Shown in pieces: positions 9,717 through 18,315 of a stretch of 64,000 nt of DNA; position 1 is the stretch's first letter; every line of letters begins with the position of its first letter. Below the pieces are notes generated by a model. It was not told the DNA's origin. It ran no database searches and saw only the letters and a program-made list of their open reading frames with translations. The position numbers were made by a program, and so were the translations under genes. This stretch comes from Leucobacter viscericola (lineage in GTDB: Bacteria; Actinomycetota; Actinomycetes; Actinomycetales; Microbacteriaceae): NCBI RefSeq assembly GCF_011299575.1, contig NZ_CP049863.1, positions 3,286,001-3,350,000 on the forward strand, read 5' to 3'.

Positions 9717-11261
9717 TTAGTGTTGTGTTGAGGTCTGAGGGGTCTTGGTCTGCGGGAGGGAGGCCCCGGTTGGGTTGAGCGGCTGTTCGGTGTCATGATC
9801 CGGCACGATCACCGCGTTGGCCTGGCTCTTTTCGAGGGCGCTGTCTATGCCTTCGTAGCGACGCCCCCATCCTGTTGCAACGGCTACAGCGATGACGCAC
9901 GTGAGTACCAGCGGGTAGAAAGAGCCCGTAAAGATCGACATTGGATCAAGAACCGGCGCAGTGCCCTGGTCGGCGGTAAGCAGGCTCGCAATGAACAAGA
10001 ACGAGCTCACCACCGGAACGACACTGCCGAGGCCAAGCGCAAAGCAGTCCATCACGTTGGCGCGGCGGTAGGGGTGCAGCCCCACCTGCGCCCCGATCCG
10101 ATCGGCGATGGGACCAAAGACCAGCATCGACGGACCGTTGACCCCGGCGAACAGTGTTGTTGTGGCGAGGATCCCGGATCCAATCGCTATCTCCGCCCGT
10201 CTCGGGGTCGTAACCCAGCCGCTCGACACAACCTTGTCGACGAGCCGATCAAGCACGCCCGCGCTCTCAAGCACCCCGAGCATGGCAAAGATAACGACGT
10301 TGAGGCCGATGATCGGCAAGATGTTGGCGACCCCGCCAACCAGGAAGCCGGTTATGGCGTCGTCTTTTACGCCGACGATTCCCGAGGGCTCTAGCACCCC
10401 ACTGAGGAGGCCGACGATGATCCCCGAGACGAGCCCTGCGGTAACCGCCTTAAAAATATTGCGGGTAATGATTGCTGTGCCGAGCAGCACCACAACTGCG
10501 ATGAGCATCCACAGACCCTGCGCCGAGAAATCATCGGGGGAGACATCGCTCACCGCGCTACCGCCAGGGGAGACGAGGGTGCCGATACCGAGGAACAAAC
10601 AAAACGCGATTGTCGCGGCCGTGAGTGAGTAGCGTAGACGGCTGCCAACAACTCCGGGCACCTCTGCGGTTCCCTCGCGAGTGCGGTAGCGCTGTGTGGT
10701 TGAAGAGATGACCGTCGAATCGGAAATGGGGGCCAGGTTGTCGCCGAACAGTGCACCGGAGAGGATCGCTCCCGCGAGTAGGACGGGGTCCGCTCCCAGA
10801 ATGACGCCCGCCGGGTAGAAGATCGGGAACGCTGTAAACATAGTGCCGAGCGAAGAGGCGGTCGCCATGGCAATTGCGCACACGGCGGCAAACGTTATGG
10901 CGATGAAGAGTCCGCCGTGGACGCCGATGGAGAGTGAGAGCCAGATGAATCCCTCAGAGATGCCGGTTGATTTTATCAGGGATGAAGTGAGCCCAATAGA
11001 GAACAAGAGCAGCAGAAGTGTGACCGAGGTCTTGGAAGAGATTCCCTTCGCCGCGGCTGCCCAGAACGATTCGTACCCGCGGGCAAACGGGGCCGCTATG
11101 AAAAGCCCGGCAAGGGCCGCGGCCGTAAGCGCGTTCATATCGAACGCGCGTAGCACCACGAAGAACATGATCGTGGAGACAACAAACACGATTGGTGCGA
11201 TGAACGCACCAAAGAGGCCAATTCGAAACACAAGGGGTGCAGCTGGTTGATCTTTGCTCAC
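9717..11261 (-). CDS. Na+/H+ antiporter NhaC family protein
   Basis: The 514-residue protein has about 11-12 membrane segments and the NhaC-family core: ILSGALFGDNLAPISDSTVISS in pattern, LGTMFTAFPIFYPAG and FAGVNGPSMLVFGPIADRIG. Family members exchange Na+ for H+ or amine-type substrates. The C-terminal 60 residues are polar. Coupling to a downstream aminotransferase and an upstream XRE-cupin regulator points to organic-substrate exchange rather than plain pH homeostasis, but that is inference. The upstream gap holds AT-rich direct repeats. Confidence 0.85.
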   Translation of the reverse strand: MSKDQPAAPLVFRIGLFGAFIAPIVFVVSTIMFFVVLRAFDMNALTAAALAGLFIAAPFARGYESFWAAAAKGISSKTSVTLLLLLFSIGLTSSLIKSTGISEGFIWLSLSIGVHGGLFIAITFAAVCAIAMATASSLGTMFTAFPIFYPAGVILGADPVLLAGAILSGALFGDNLAPISDSTVISSTTQRYRTREGTAEVPGVVGSRLRYSLTAATIAFCLFLGIGTLVSPGGSAVSDVSPDDFSAQGLWMLIAVVVLLGTAIITRNIFKAVTAGLVSGIIVGLLSGVLEPSGIVGVKDDAITGFLVGGVANILPIIGLNVVIFAMLGVLESAGVLDRLVDKVVSSGWVTTPRRAEIAIGSGILATTTLFAGVNGPSMLVFGPIADRIGAQVGLHPYRRANVMDCFALGLGSVVPVVSSFLFIASLLTADQGTAPVLDPMSIFTGSFYPLVLTCVIAVAVATGWGRRYEGIDSALEKSQANAVIVPDHDTEQPLNPTGASLPQTKTPQTSTQH

Positions 11262-11347
11262 AGGACACCTTTATCCAAGAGGGGTTGCCGCCGAGGTTTC
11301 GCGGCGGTGCGCTCGCGGTCGTTGGTGAGCGCGATTCTCAGTTTACT

Positions 11348-11378
11348 TAAATTAAATAAAACTTCAACTAAATTAAAT
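11348..11378. promoter_or_regulatory. Pair of 10-bp direct repeats, candidate operator
   Basis: TAAATTAAAT occurs at 11348-11357 and again at 11369-11378. The 21-bp period is two helical turns. The repeats lie in a strikingly AT-rich patch of an otherwise GC-rich sequence, 87 bp upstream of the antiporter start. The XRE-cupin regulator next door is a plausible ligand. Confidence 0.6.
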
Positions 11379-11428
11379 CTGACACGCGCGCGAATATGAG
11401 CGGCTGCTGCTCGTGGGAGTAGATGCCG

Positions 11429-11968
11429 TTAGTAGCCGGGAGGGCTAATTGAGATAGTGAAACGCACAATCTCGTCGGTGTAGTTCACGTAACGATGAGG
11501 GTGGATCGACGCAAAATAGGCGCTGTCACCGGGGCCCAGCGTGAAGTCTTCGCCGTTAACCTCCACGGTGAGTGTGCCGCTGGTGACGAGCACACACTCC
11601 TCGCTCGGGGGATGGGACCACGGCTCGTCGTGTGATGCGGCTCCCGGCGCGAGCTCGCCCGCGAGCACTTCAAGCATGCCGCTTCCGGGGGAGACCCGGG
11701 AATAAGAGATGCCGCCCCTGGGGGATTGCACGATCATACGACTGTGTTCGCGAACCACTCGCACCGGGCGATCCTCACGCTCCGCGAAGAGGTCGAACAG
11801 CGGCGTGTTGAGTGCCTTCGCGATGCGACGCAGGGCGTCGAGGCTGGGATCGCTGTTTCCACGCTCGATCTGGCTCACCTGTGCAGGGGAAAGCTCGGCT
11901 GACTGAGCAAGCTGCTGCGCAGTCATGCCGCTATTCAGCCGAAGATTGCGGATCCGTTCACCAAGCAC
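11429..11968 (-). CDS. XRE family regulator with C-terminal cupin domain
   Basis: The 179-residue protein starts MLGERIRNLRLNSGMTAQQLAQSAELSPAQVSQIERG, a Cro/C1-type helix-turn-helix (residues 1-60). A cupin barrel follows from about residue 105, with SHDEPWSHPPSEECVLVTSGTL and GPGDSAYFASIHPHRYVN in pattern, including the metal/ligand-binding His positions. The family regulates adjacent transporters and catabolic genes in response to small molecules. It precedes the antiporter-aminotransferase pair on the same strand by 168 bp. Confidence 0.9.
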   Translation of the reverse strand: MLGERIRNLRLNSGMTAQQLAQSAELSPAQVSQIERGNSDPSLDALRRIAKALNTPLFDLFAEREDRPVRVVREHSRMIVQSPRGGISYSRVSPGSGMLEVLAGELAPGAASHDEPWSHPPSEECVLVTSGTLTVEVNGEDFTLGPGDSAYFASIHPHRYVNYTDEIVRFTISISPPGY

Positions 11969-12024
11969 TTCGTTATCTTCCCACAGACACCGCTGGCGCT
12001 GGCTCGCGGATGCGGAGTGCCGAG

Positions 12025-12372
12025 CTACTTATCGATCTGGGCAACCCGCCGCTGCAGGAAGTGGTCGAGCAGCGGAACGGGGAGTTTCTGCCCCATCTTA
12101 AGATGGATGGATCCCTTGGTGCTGTCGAGCCCGGCCTCTGCGACGGCGTCGGCGAGCTCACCCAGGTTTCCGAAGGGGTACACGCCGATGTGCTTTTTGG
12201 TGCTCATGACCGCGATGAGGCCCTTGCCCTTGTACATGAGGCACGGCATCGCATAGCTCAGGCCCTGCTCTGCCTCGGGCACAACTTCGCTTGCGCGAGT
12301 GTAGATTTCGAGGATGCGCTCGTGCTCCTCGTCAGGGAGTGTGGCCAAGTAGTCGTTCACCTCGGTGCTCAT
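12025..12372 (-). CDS. DUF1801 domain protein (YdhG-like)
   Basis: The 115-residue protein starts MSTEVNDYLATLPDEEHERILEIYTRASEVVPEAEQGLSYAMPCLMYKGKGLIAV in pattern, the DUF1801 fold. The family includes proteins annotated as iron chaperones, without firm biochemistry for this subgroup. I used the ATG at 12372, since the 11 extra residues of the longer frame are unconserved. It is the start of its own unit, with a large hairpin upstream. Confidence 0.85.
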   Translation of the reverse strand: MSTEVNDYLATLPDEEHERILEIYTRASEVVPEAEQGLSYAMPCLMYKGKGLIAVMSTKKHIGVYPFGNLGELADAVAEAGLDSTKGSIHLKMGQKLPVPLLDHFLQRRVAQIDK

Positions 12373-12416
12373 GGATTTAGTATCGCACGGGCCACCGGGT
12401 TGCACTGTAAAGACAC

Positions 12417-12490
12417 CTCAGCCGGTGCTCACCCGTTAGCCGGTTGGAAACTTGCGAATCCAACCGGCTGACGGGGGAGCACCGGCTGAG
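12417..12490. terminator. 74-nt near-perfect hairpin between MFS and DUF1801 genes
   Basis: Two 32-nt arms (12417-12448 and 12459-12490) pair with only two wobble positions around the 10-nt loop AACTTGCGAA. Each arm contains two AGCCGGT motifs, one outer and one inner. It lies 10 bp beyond the MFS stop, so it can terminate that gene, but it is far longer than an ordinary terminator. A degenerate relative is at 37981-38056. Confidence 0.8.
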
Positions 12491-12500
12491 GGGGAGGAAG

Positions 12501-13973
12501 CTAGTTGGTCACCTCGACGAGTTCGTGTGGGGAATGCTGATCCTGCTCTCCGGCGTCAATTGGACGCACGCGCGTCGCCGTTATGCGATAGATCAGCACA
12601 ACAGCCGCCGCGACCAGCGTGAATACCGCATCTGCGGCGAAACCAAAACGCAGCGCGTTGAGCGTGTCTCCCGTTGCAAGTACGTGGCTGTCCCCTCCGG
12701 CAAATGCCAGGATAGAGATCACTGGAATTCCGACCAGCATTCCGATTTGGAAAGACATGCCGATAATGCTCGCTGCGGTGCCCTGCTGAGTCGAGCTCAG
12801 CCCCGAGGTGCCAACAACGGAGTAAGCGACGACCGCGAGTAAGTGCCCGAAGCCACCTATGAAGGTGGCGACAAGGATGTGAGTGAAGCCGCTCGTGAGA
12901 TCCTGCCCCAGCAGTACAAGGGTGAGTGCGGTTACTCCCTGCAGTGCGAGCCCGGCGGTGAGAGTGGTTGCGGCTCCCCAGCGATTAATAAGACTTGACG
13001 CAGCGAAGCTGCCGATAATGCACCCTACGCCTAGAACTCCAAGCGCGAGTCCGGTGAGCAGGGGAGAGAGGTGAAGCACCTGCTGCAAATACAGCGTGAG
13101 TAGAAACGCTTTCGCGGTCTCCATGGAAACCGTCACAATTCCACCCAAGTTGCCGACAAACACGGAGGGCCGGGCAAGTAATGCCACCTGAACGAGCGGG
13201 TGTGCGCGGTTGCGCTCTATCAGCCCGAATACCGCAAAGAGTGCGACCGCGGATGCGATGAGGAGTCCCGAGGTAAGGCTCGCGATCCCTCCCGTCTCAA
13301 TCTCACGAAGCCAGAGCACAAAGGCCACGAGCGCCGCAGTGATCACGACCGCACCTGGAAGGTCAACACGGGTGGCAGATGCGGGAGAATCTTTCCGCAC
13401 GAGTGCGAGTGCTAAGACAAAGACCGCCACCCCGATGGGCACGTTGATAAAGAAGGTGAAACGCCAACCAAGCAGATCGGTGAGGGCGCCGCCCAGGAGG
13501 GAGCCTGCCGAGAATCCGAGCGTGAGGAGTAGTCCGTTGTAAGAGAGCGCCTTGGTGCGCAGTGGCCCCTCAGCGAAGGACGCGGTAAGAAGTCCCAGGA
13601 CAGTGGGGGTTGTGATCGCAATGGCAATTCCTTGAAGAGCCCTCGCCGTCAGCAGTATCTCTGCACTCTGTGCGAGACCACCCATCGTGGAAGCGACTGT
13701 GAGCAATGCCATGCCGATGAGGAAGAGATGCTTGCGCCCAAAGCGCTCAGCGATCCTTCCCATTACCAAGATCAGGCTCGTTGAAGCGAGCGCAAAAATC
13801 GTGACGACCCACTGCAGGTCGCTTGTGGCGATGCCAAGATCCTTACCGAGCGCGGGCAACGCGACTGTCACAATCGAAAAATCGAGCGACAGCATGAACT
13901 GAGATGTGAGCAGAACGAACAGGATGATGCGTTCCCTAGAGGAAAACAGGGGAGGGGAGATTGCAGTTTTCAT
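12501..13973 (-). CDS. MFS transporter, DHA2 (14-TMS, EmrB/QacA-like) drug exporter
   Basis: The 490-residue protein has about 14 hydrophobic segments and DHA2 motifs: LDFSIVTVALPALGKDLG in TMS 1, GRIAERFGRKHLFLIG as the loop 2-3 motif A, and SYNGLLLTLGFSAGSLLGGALTDLLGWRFTFFINVPIG as motif C and its flank. These proteins export hydrophobic compounds using the proton gradient. A MmyB-type regulator lies 82 bp upstream on the same strand and probably controls it. The substrate is unknown. Confidence 0.92.
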   Translation of the reverse strand: MKTAISPPLFSSRERIILFVLLTSQFMLSLDFSIVTVALPALGKDLGIATSDLQWVVTIFALASTSLILVMGRIAERFGRKHLFLIGMALLTVASTMGGLAQSAEILLTARALQGIAIAITTPTVLGLLTASFAEGPLRTKALSYNGLLLTLGFSAGSLLGGALTDLLGWRFTFFINVPIGVAVFVLALALVRKDSPASATRVDLPGAVVITAALVAFVLWLREIETGGIASLTSGLLIASAVALFAVFGLIERNRAHPLVQVALLARPSVFVGNLGGIVTVSMETAKAFLLTLYLQQVLHLSPLLTGLALGVLGVGCIIGSFAASSLINRWGAATTLTAGLALQGVTALTLVLLGQDLTSGFTHILVATFIGGFGHLLAVVAYSVVGTSGLSSTQQGTAASIIGMSFQIGMLVGIPVISILAFAGGDSHVLATGDTLNALRFGFAADAVFTLVAAAVVLIYRITATRVRPIDAGEQDQHSPHELVEVTN

Positions 13974-14055
13974 TGCACCAGTCTGTAGGCGGATAAACCT
14001 TCGCTACAGAGTCTGGTTATGCAGGGATTGGGAGTGCCACCCTAACCGCGTCAGG

Positions 14056-14913
14056 TTAGCCGGCGAGGCGCAGCGCTGTCTGCTGGGTTACCGAGGTTCG
14101 TATCGCTTCCCAGCGTGCCTCAGCATTGTCGTCGCCCTGCGGGAGGTACACGATGACCCTCAGATCGTTCTCTCCCGCGACGCTCAGTGTGGTGGAATCA
14201 AAGTCGACGGTACCGTGCACGTCATCGCAGTAACGAAGCCCAAATATGAGCTCGGCCCCGACAGTGTGATCGCTCCAGAGCTGCGCAAAATGAGGAGATG
14301 ACTTGGTGAGTTCGCGGGAGATATTGGCAAATCGAGGATCACCGGGGTATCTGGCCGCGTTGCGCCTGAACTGTGAGACCAGCATGGCGGCGGTGTTTGA
14401 GTGATCGCGGAACTTTTGTGAACACTGCTGCTCCCGGAAAAAGGTTTCGAGAGAGTTGCGGCCGACCTCGCACCCGAACAGTGTTGCGGCCAGTGTGTTC
14501 GTTGCGAACACGTTCATGTAGCGGTCCAGGCACACCGCTGGCAGCTCGTTGAGGTTCTGCAGGATCCGCTGAACGTTCTTATGGCGTCGGCAGTCGATGG
14601 GTTCGGGCTGGTTGCCCTGCCGACCACTAAGTTGCATGAGGTACTCACGTTCAAAGCCGTTGAGCCTCAGCGCGTCAGCGATCGCCAGGATGACAGCATC
14701 AGACGGGCTAATATCTCTTCCCTGCTCAAGCCGGGTGTACCAAGAGACGCCAACGTTGGCGAGTACCGCAACCTCTTCGCGACGCAGACCGGGCGTGCGG
14801 CGACGGCCGCCAGCGGGTAAGCCAACATCAACAGGGTTCAGCTGCTGACGTTTTGCACGCAGAAAGCTGCCAAGGGCTTCCCGCTGGTCGGTCTCGTAGT
14901 CGGTTATGGTCAT
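14056..14913 (-). CDS. XRE transcriptional regulator with MmyB-like ligand-binding domain
   Basis: The 285-residue protein has an N-terminal helix-turn-helix with TPGLRREEVAVLANVGVSWYTRLEQGRDI in pattern, diagnostic of the MmyB-like group, and a C-terminal ligand-binding domain (about 115-275) where related proteins bind fatty-acid-like molecules. In Actinobacteria these often sit beside MFS transporters or short-chain dehydrogenases and repress them. Here the DHA2 exporter follows on the same strand. Confidence 0.9.
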   Translation of the reverse strand: MTITDYETDQREALGSFLRAKRQQLNPVDVGLPAGGRRRTPGLRREEVAVLANVGVSWYTRLEQGRDISPSDAVILAIADALRLNGFEREYLMQLSGRQGNQPEPIDCRRHKNVQRILQNLNELPAVCLDRYMNVFATNTLAATLFGCEVGRNSLETFFREQQCSQKFRDHSNTAAMLVSQFRRNAARYPGDPRFANISRELTKSSPHFAQLWSDHTVGAELIFGLRYCDDVHGTVDFDSTTLSVAGENDLRVIVYLPQGDDNAEARWEAIRTSVTQQTALRLAG

Positions 14914-14937
14914 CGGACCCTTGTTGCTCCGTCGGTA

Positions 14938-15774
14938 TTAGTTGCCGCGCAGAATCGCGAGCAGGCGCAGGATCTCAAAGTAGAGCCAGATCAGCGTCAC
15001 CATGAGTCCAAAAGCTGCCGACCAAGCCCACTTCTCGGGAACGCGGTTCTTGACGCCGTTCTGGATCATTTCGAAGTCCATGACCAGGGAGTATGAGGCG
15101 AGCAGGATCGCGAGGCCGCCGATAATGATACCGATTGGGAAACCGTTGATTCGTGCCCCGTAGACACCCCACGGATCCGAGTTCACACCAGTAAGCATGA
15201 GAATGAAGTTGACCAGCGAAAAGGCACCGTAGCCAATAATCGCGACCATGAAGATCTTGGTCGCGCGAGGGCTGGTGCGCACCTTACCGCTGCGGAACAA
15301 CAACAGCACAACCGCAAACACGGCAAGCGTGCCAAGAATAGCCTGCGAAACGATTCCCGAATACTGGGCTTCAACTAGCCCCGAGATACCACCCAGGAAC
15401 ACACCCTGGAACGCCGCGTAGAGCACGATGAGCGGAACGCTCGGCTCCTTCTTGAACGCATTGACGAGCCCGAGGACGAGGCCAATGATTGCCGCTGGCA
15501 GCGCCAGAGCCGGCATAAACCAACCAACCGCACCAAACGCCAGCACGATGAGGAACAGCATCACGGTCTTCGAGATGGTGTTCTCGTAGGTCATTGGCTT
15601 GTCGGAGGGGACGATCACCGGTGGCTGCTGAACGCTATCAGCAGCGGCTGCCGACGCATCAACTCCGGGGCGCTGGGTCTGCGCAGCAGGCTGATCGTAG
15701 ATACGGCGAAGTTCTTCAGCGGTAAGAGTCTTACCGTTGAGAGCCGGGTTGTTGCTGAGAGCCGGGTTGCTCAT
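14938..15774 (-). CDS. Bax inhibitor-1/YccA family membrane protein
   Basis: The 278-residue protein begins with a polar region of about 65 residues containing LSNNPALNGKTLTAEELRRIYDQPA in pattern, typical of actinobacterial members. Seven hydrophobic segments follow, ending in EKWAWSAAFGLMVTLIWLYFEILRLLAIL. This is the BI-1/YccA family; in bacteria roles in stress and ion leak have been proposed, without a firm function. An RBS (GGAAAGGAAT) precedes the ATG. Monocistronic by appearance. Confidence 0.92.
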   Translation of the reverse strand: MSNPALSNNPALNGKTLTAEELRRIYDQPAAQTQRPGVDASAAAADSVQQPPVIVPSDKPMTYENTISKTVMLFLIVLAFGAVGWFMPALALPAAIIGLVLGLVNAFKKEPSVPLIVLYAAFQGVFLGGISGLVEAQYSGIVSQAILGTLAVFAVVLLLFRSGKVRTSPRATKIFMVAIIGYGAFSLVNFILMLTGVNSDPWGVYGARINGFPIGIIIGGLAILLASYSLVMDFEMIQNGVKNRVPEKWAWSAAFGLMVTLIWLYFEILRLLAILRGN

Positions 15775-15888
15775 GCGTCGGATTCCTTTCCAGGCGTGTG
15801 AGTTTACTCAAGCCTAGTGGTGTCTAGCTTCGCTGCGGCTGAGTCTTTTGGGCTCGTTCGCCGGAGGCGCAGGATCTAGGCTCGAACT

Positions 15889-16932
15889 ATGTCAGCACTG
15901 CCTGCATCATCGACGCCTCCGCTCGTCATCGGACACCGCGGTGCTCCGGGGTATCGCCCCGAGCACACCGAGTCCGCCTATCGGCTCGCTTTCGAGCTGG
16001 GCGCCGATGCGGTCGAGCCTGACATCGTGGCGACGAGTGATGGTGTGCTGGTCGTACGCCATGAAAACGAGATCTCGGGCACAACCGATGTCGCAGACCG
16101 GCCGGAGTTTGCCGACCGGCGCACCACCAAAACCGTTGATGGAGTGCGCCTCACCGGGTGGTTTACCGAGGACTTCACGTGGGAAGAACTTGCAACTCTG
16201 CGTTGCAGGGAAAGATTGCCGAAGATCCGGCCTGAAAACGTAACCTACGACAACACTGAGCCGATCCTGCGCCTCTGTGACGTACTCAGCATTGCTGACG
16301 CGCAGAGCGAAGCACAGGGTACGCCGCTGCGGATCGTGATTGAGATCAAACACGACCATTACTTTCGTGAGCTGGGGCTCGATCTGGTCGAGCTGCTACT
16401 CGCGGAACTCGCGGCGACGGGGTGGTCGGAACGACCCGAACAGCTCATCATCGAGGCGTTCGAACTTGGGGCTTTGCTGCGCTTGCGTGAGGCTGATGTG
16501 CAGGCTCAGCTCGTGTTTCTTGCCGAGAGGATCGGCAGCCCCGCCGACGAAGTTGCTGCCCATGAAGCAAACCGCAGTCACAGAGCTCGCAGCTACGCCT
16601 GGTTTCGCAGCAACGCCGGACTCGACCTTCTAGCAACCGTTGTTGACGGTATCAGCGTTGCCAAGTGGAATATTCTCCACCTCAACGCGCTTGGCCGCGC
16701 GACCGGCACGACCGACCTTGTGCAGCGCGCTCACGACCGCGGCCTGCACGTGTACACCTGGACGCTGCGCCCAGAGAATCGCTTTCTCAATCTGAGATTT
16801 CAGGGCTCGGTGCACGGCGCCGAGTGGGGTGACTGGCGAGGAGAGTTTGAGCTCGTGCTCGCATCGGGCGTCGACGGCATATTTGTGGATCACCCTGACA
16901 TTGCGCGTATGGTGCGCGACGAGAGTTCTTAG
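15889..16932 (+). CDS. Glycerophosphodiester phosphodiesterase
   Basis: The 347-residue protein has the GDPD TIM-barrel: IGHRGAPGYRPEHTESAY near residue 14, EPDIVATSDGVLVVRHE with the metal and catalytic residues, VIEIKHDHYF in the middle, and HVYTWTLRPEN plus GVDGIFVDHPD at the end. It hydrolyses glycerophosphodiesters to sn-glycerol 3-phosphate and an alcohol. No signal peptide is apparent, so a cytoplasmic location is likely. It converges with the asparaginase gene. Confidence 0.93.
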   Translation: MSALPASSTPPLVIGHRGAPGYRPEHTESAYRLAFELGADAVEPDIVATSDGVLVVRHENEISGTTDVADRPEFADRRTTKTVDGVRLTGWFTEDFTWEELATLRCRERLPKIRPENVTYDNTEPILRLCDVLSIADAQSEAQGTPLRIVIEIKHDHYFRELGLDLVELLLAELAATGWSERPEQLIIEAFELGALLRLREADVQAQLVFLAERIGSPADEVAAHEANRSHRARSYAWFRSNAGLDLLATVVDGISVAKWNILHLNALGRATGTTDLVQRAHDRGLHVYTWTLRPENRFLNLRFQGSVHGAEWGDWRGEFELVLASGVDGIFVDHPDIARMVRDESS

Positions 16933-16953
16933 CCCCCCCCCGCACCAGAATCG

Positions 16954-17006
16954 GGTGTAGCCATATTGCGGGTTCGGCTCGCCGCAACTATCTATATGGC
17001 TACACC
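16954..17006. terminator. Two-level hairpin between convergent genes
   Basis: GGTGTAGCCATAT (16954-16966) pairs perfectly with ATATGGCTACACC (16994-17006). Inside, TGCGG (16967-16971) pairs with CCGCA (16982-16986). The element lies between the converging glycerophosphodiesterase and asparaginase genes and probably acts as a bidirectional terminator. Confidence 0.7.
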
Positions 17007-17059
17007 GGATGGGGGATCGCGGATTGCGGATTGCGGGCTGGGGCGGCTGCGAGACGGGC

Positions 17060-18064
17060 CTAGTCCCGAGACGCGCACTCGCCTACGAGGTTACGTTTGA
17101 GGAGCTTCGCGAGATCCTCACCCCTAAATCCCGCGTCGAGAAGATAGCCGAGTTTTGCGATGGCTGCTTCAAGCGTCAGGTCGCTGCCATCGAGCACCCC
17201 CGCTGCCGCAAGCTCGTGTCCCACGGCATAGCGTGTGAGATCCACCCCGCCTGTCGAACACTGGGTGATCGCCAGGACCGGGATCTCGCTGCAGATCTCA
17301 CGCAGCACCCCCAGCATGCCGGGGCGTGCCATGGGGGCATTGCCGCTGCCGTAGCACTCGAGCACGAGCCCGTCGGGTTTGCCGCCGACCGCGGCACGCA
17401 CGTCTTCTGCGGTGACACCCGGCACGAAGCGGAAACTCAGAACGCGAACGGGGTTGCGGCTGTCGGGTTCTGCGAGCAGCTTCGGTACGCCCACCGGATG
17501 TGCAGCGAGCGGAAGCTCAGCCGCGAACGCGGTAAGTGAGGTGCTGCTGTGTTTGCTGGCCCGAACGGCGGGCAGGATCGCGCCGCCAAACGCGATCGAG
17601 ACCGGTGAGCCGTGCGCGGCCCGCGCGGCGGTGCGAATGGCGAGTGTGAGGTTCGTGATTGCGTCGGTGTTGTCGGCGCCGTGGGGAAACTGGCTGCCGG
17701 TCACGACGACGGGGACGCCCAGATCTGCGAGTTCGAAGGCGAGGCGTGAGGCCGTGTAGGCGAGGGTGTCTGTGCCGTGTGTGATCACTACGCCACGCGG
17801 CCGCTGCGTGCGTACTCGGGCACGTATCGCCCGGGCGATGCGCGGGGCCGTGCTCGCGTCTGCATTGGCGCTGTCGATTGAGGGGTGCAGATGATTGATG
17901 CGCCAGTTGATTCCGAGTGGAGTCGAGATGTCGGCAACGATCGCCTCGAGGATCTCGGGGAAATCGGGATCGGGAGCGAGCCCGTTGTCGGTGTTGCGCA
18001 TGCCGATCGTGCCGCCCGTTGCGAATACGAGAACGGAGGGATTGGCGCGGGAAGTGGCGGACAT
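17060..18064 (-). CDS. L-asparaginase
   Basis: The 334-residue protein has both asparaginase threonine motifs: FATGGTIGMR near residue 15 and THGTDTLAYTA near residue 95. VTGSQFPHGADNTDAITNLTLAIR follows in pattern. It hydrolyses asparagine to aspartate and ammonia; no signal peptide is seen, so it is probably cytoplasmic. The gene diverges from pcrA, with a 19-bp perfect inverted repeat in the 250-bp gap. Confidence 0.93.
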   Translation of the reverse strand: MSATSRANPSVLVFATGGTIGMRNTDNGLAPDPDFPEILEAIVADISTPLGINWRINHLHPSIDSANADASTAPRIARAIRARVRTQRPRGVVITHGTDTLAYTASRLAFELADLGVPVVVTGSQFPHGADNTDAITNLTLAIRTAARAAHGSPVSIAFGGAILPAVRASKHSSTSLTAFAAELPLAAHPVGVPKLLAEPDSRNPVRVLSFRFVPGVTAEDVRAAVGGKPDGLVLECYGSGNAPMARPGMLGVLREICSEIPVLAITQCSTGGVDLTRYAVGHELAAAGVLDGSDLTLEAAIAKLGYLLDAGFRGEDLAKLLKRNLVGECASRD

Positions 18065-18157
18065 CCTTCTATTCTGTCTGAAAGTGTCGCGGTGGGGTTG
18101 CGCGAGCTTGTTCAGCGTTCCGTGCTGCGGCGTCCCACCAGTCGTCGTGCCGCTGAG

Positions 18158-18217
18158 AAGCCATGGATTCGTCGAGAAGCTATGAAAATTGATGGCCGCT
18201 CGACGAATCCATGGCTT
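18158..18217. repeat. 19-bp perfect inverted repeat in a divergent intergenic region
   Basis: AAGCCATGGATTCGTCGAG (18158-18176) is matched exactly by its complement at 18199-18217 across a 22-nt spacer. It lies between the asparaginase and pcrA starts. The arms are too long for a typical dimeric operator, and the position is wrong for a terminator. Confidence 0.7.
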
Positions 18218-18315
18218 GTCAGCAGGGGTGGGGCAGCGGCGGTGACGGGATCGCCTGCAGGGTGGTGGAGTCGCGGAGCGTGAATGTCAGTGGTGCAATC
18301 TAGACTGGTGGCACG

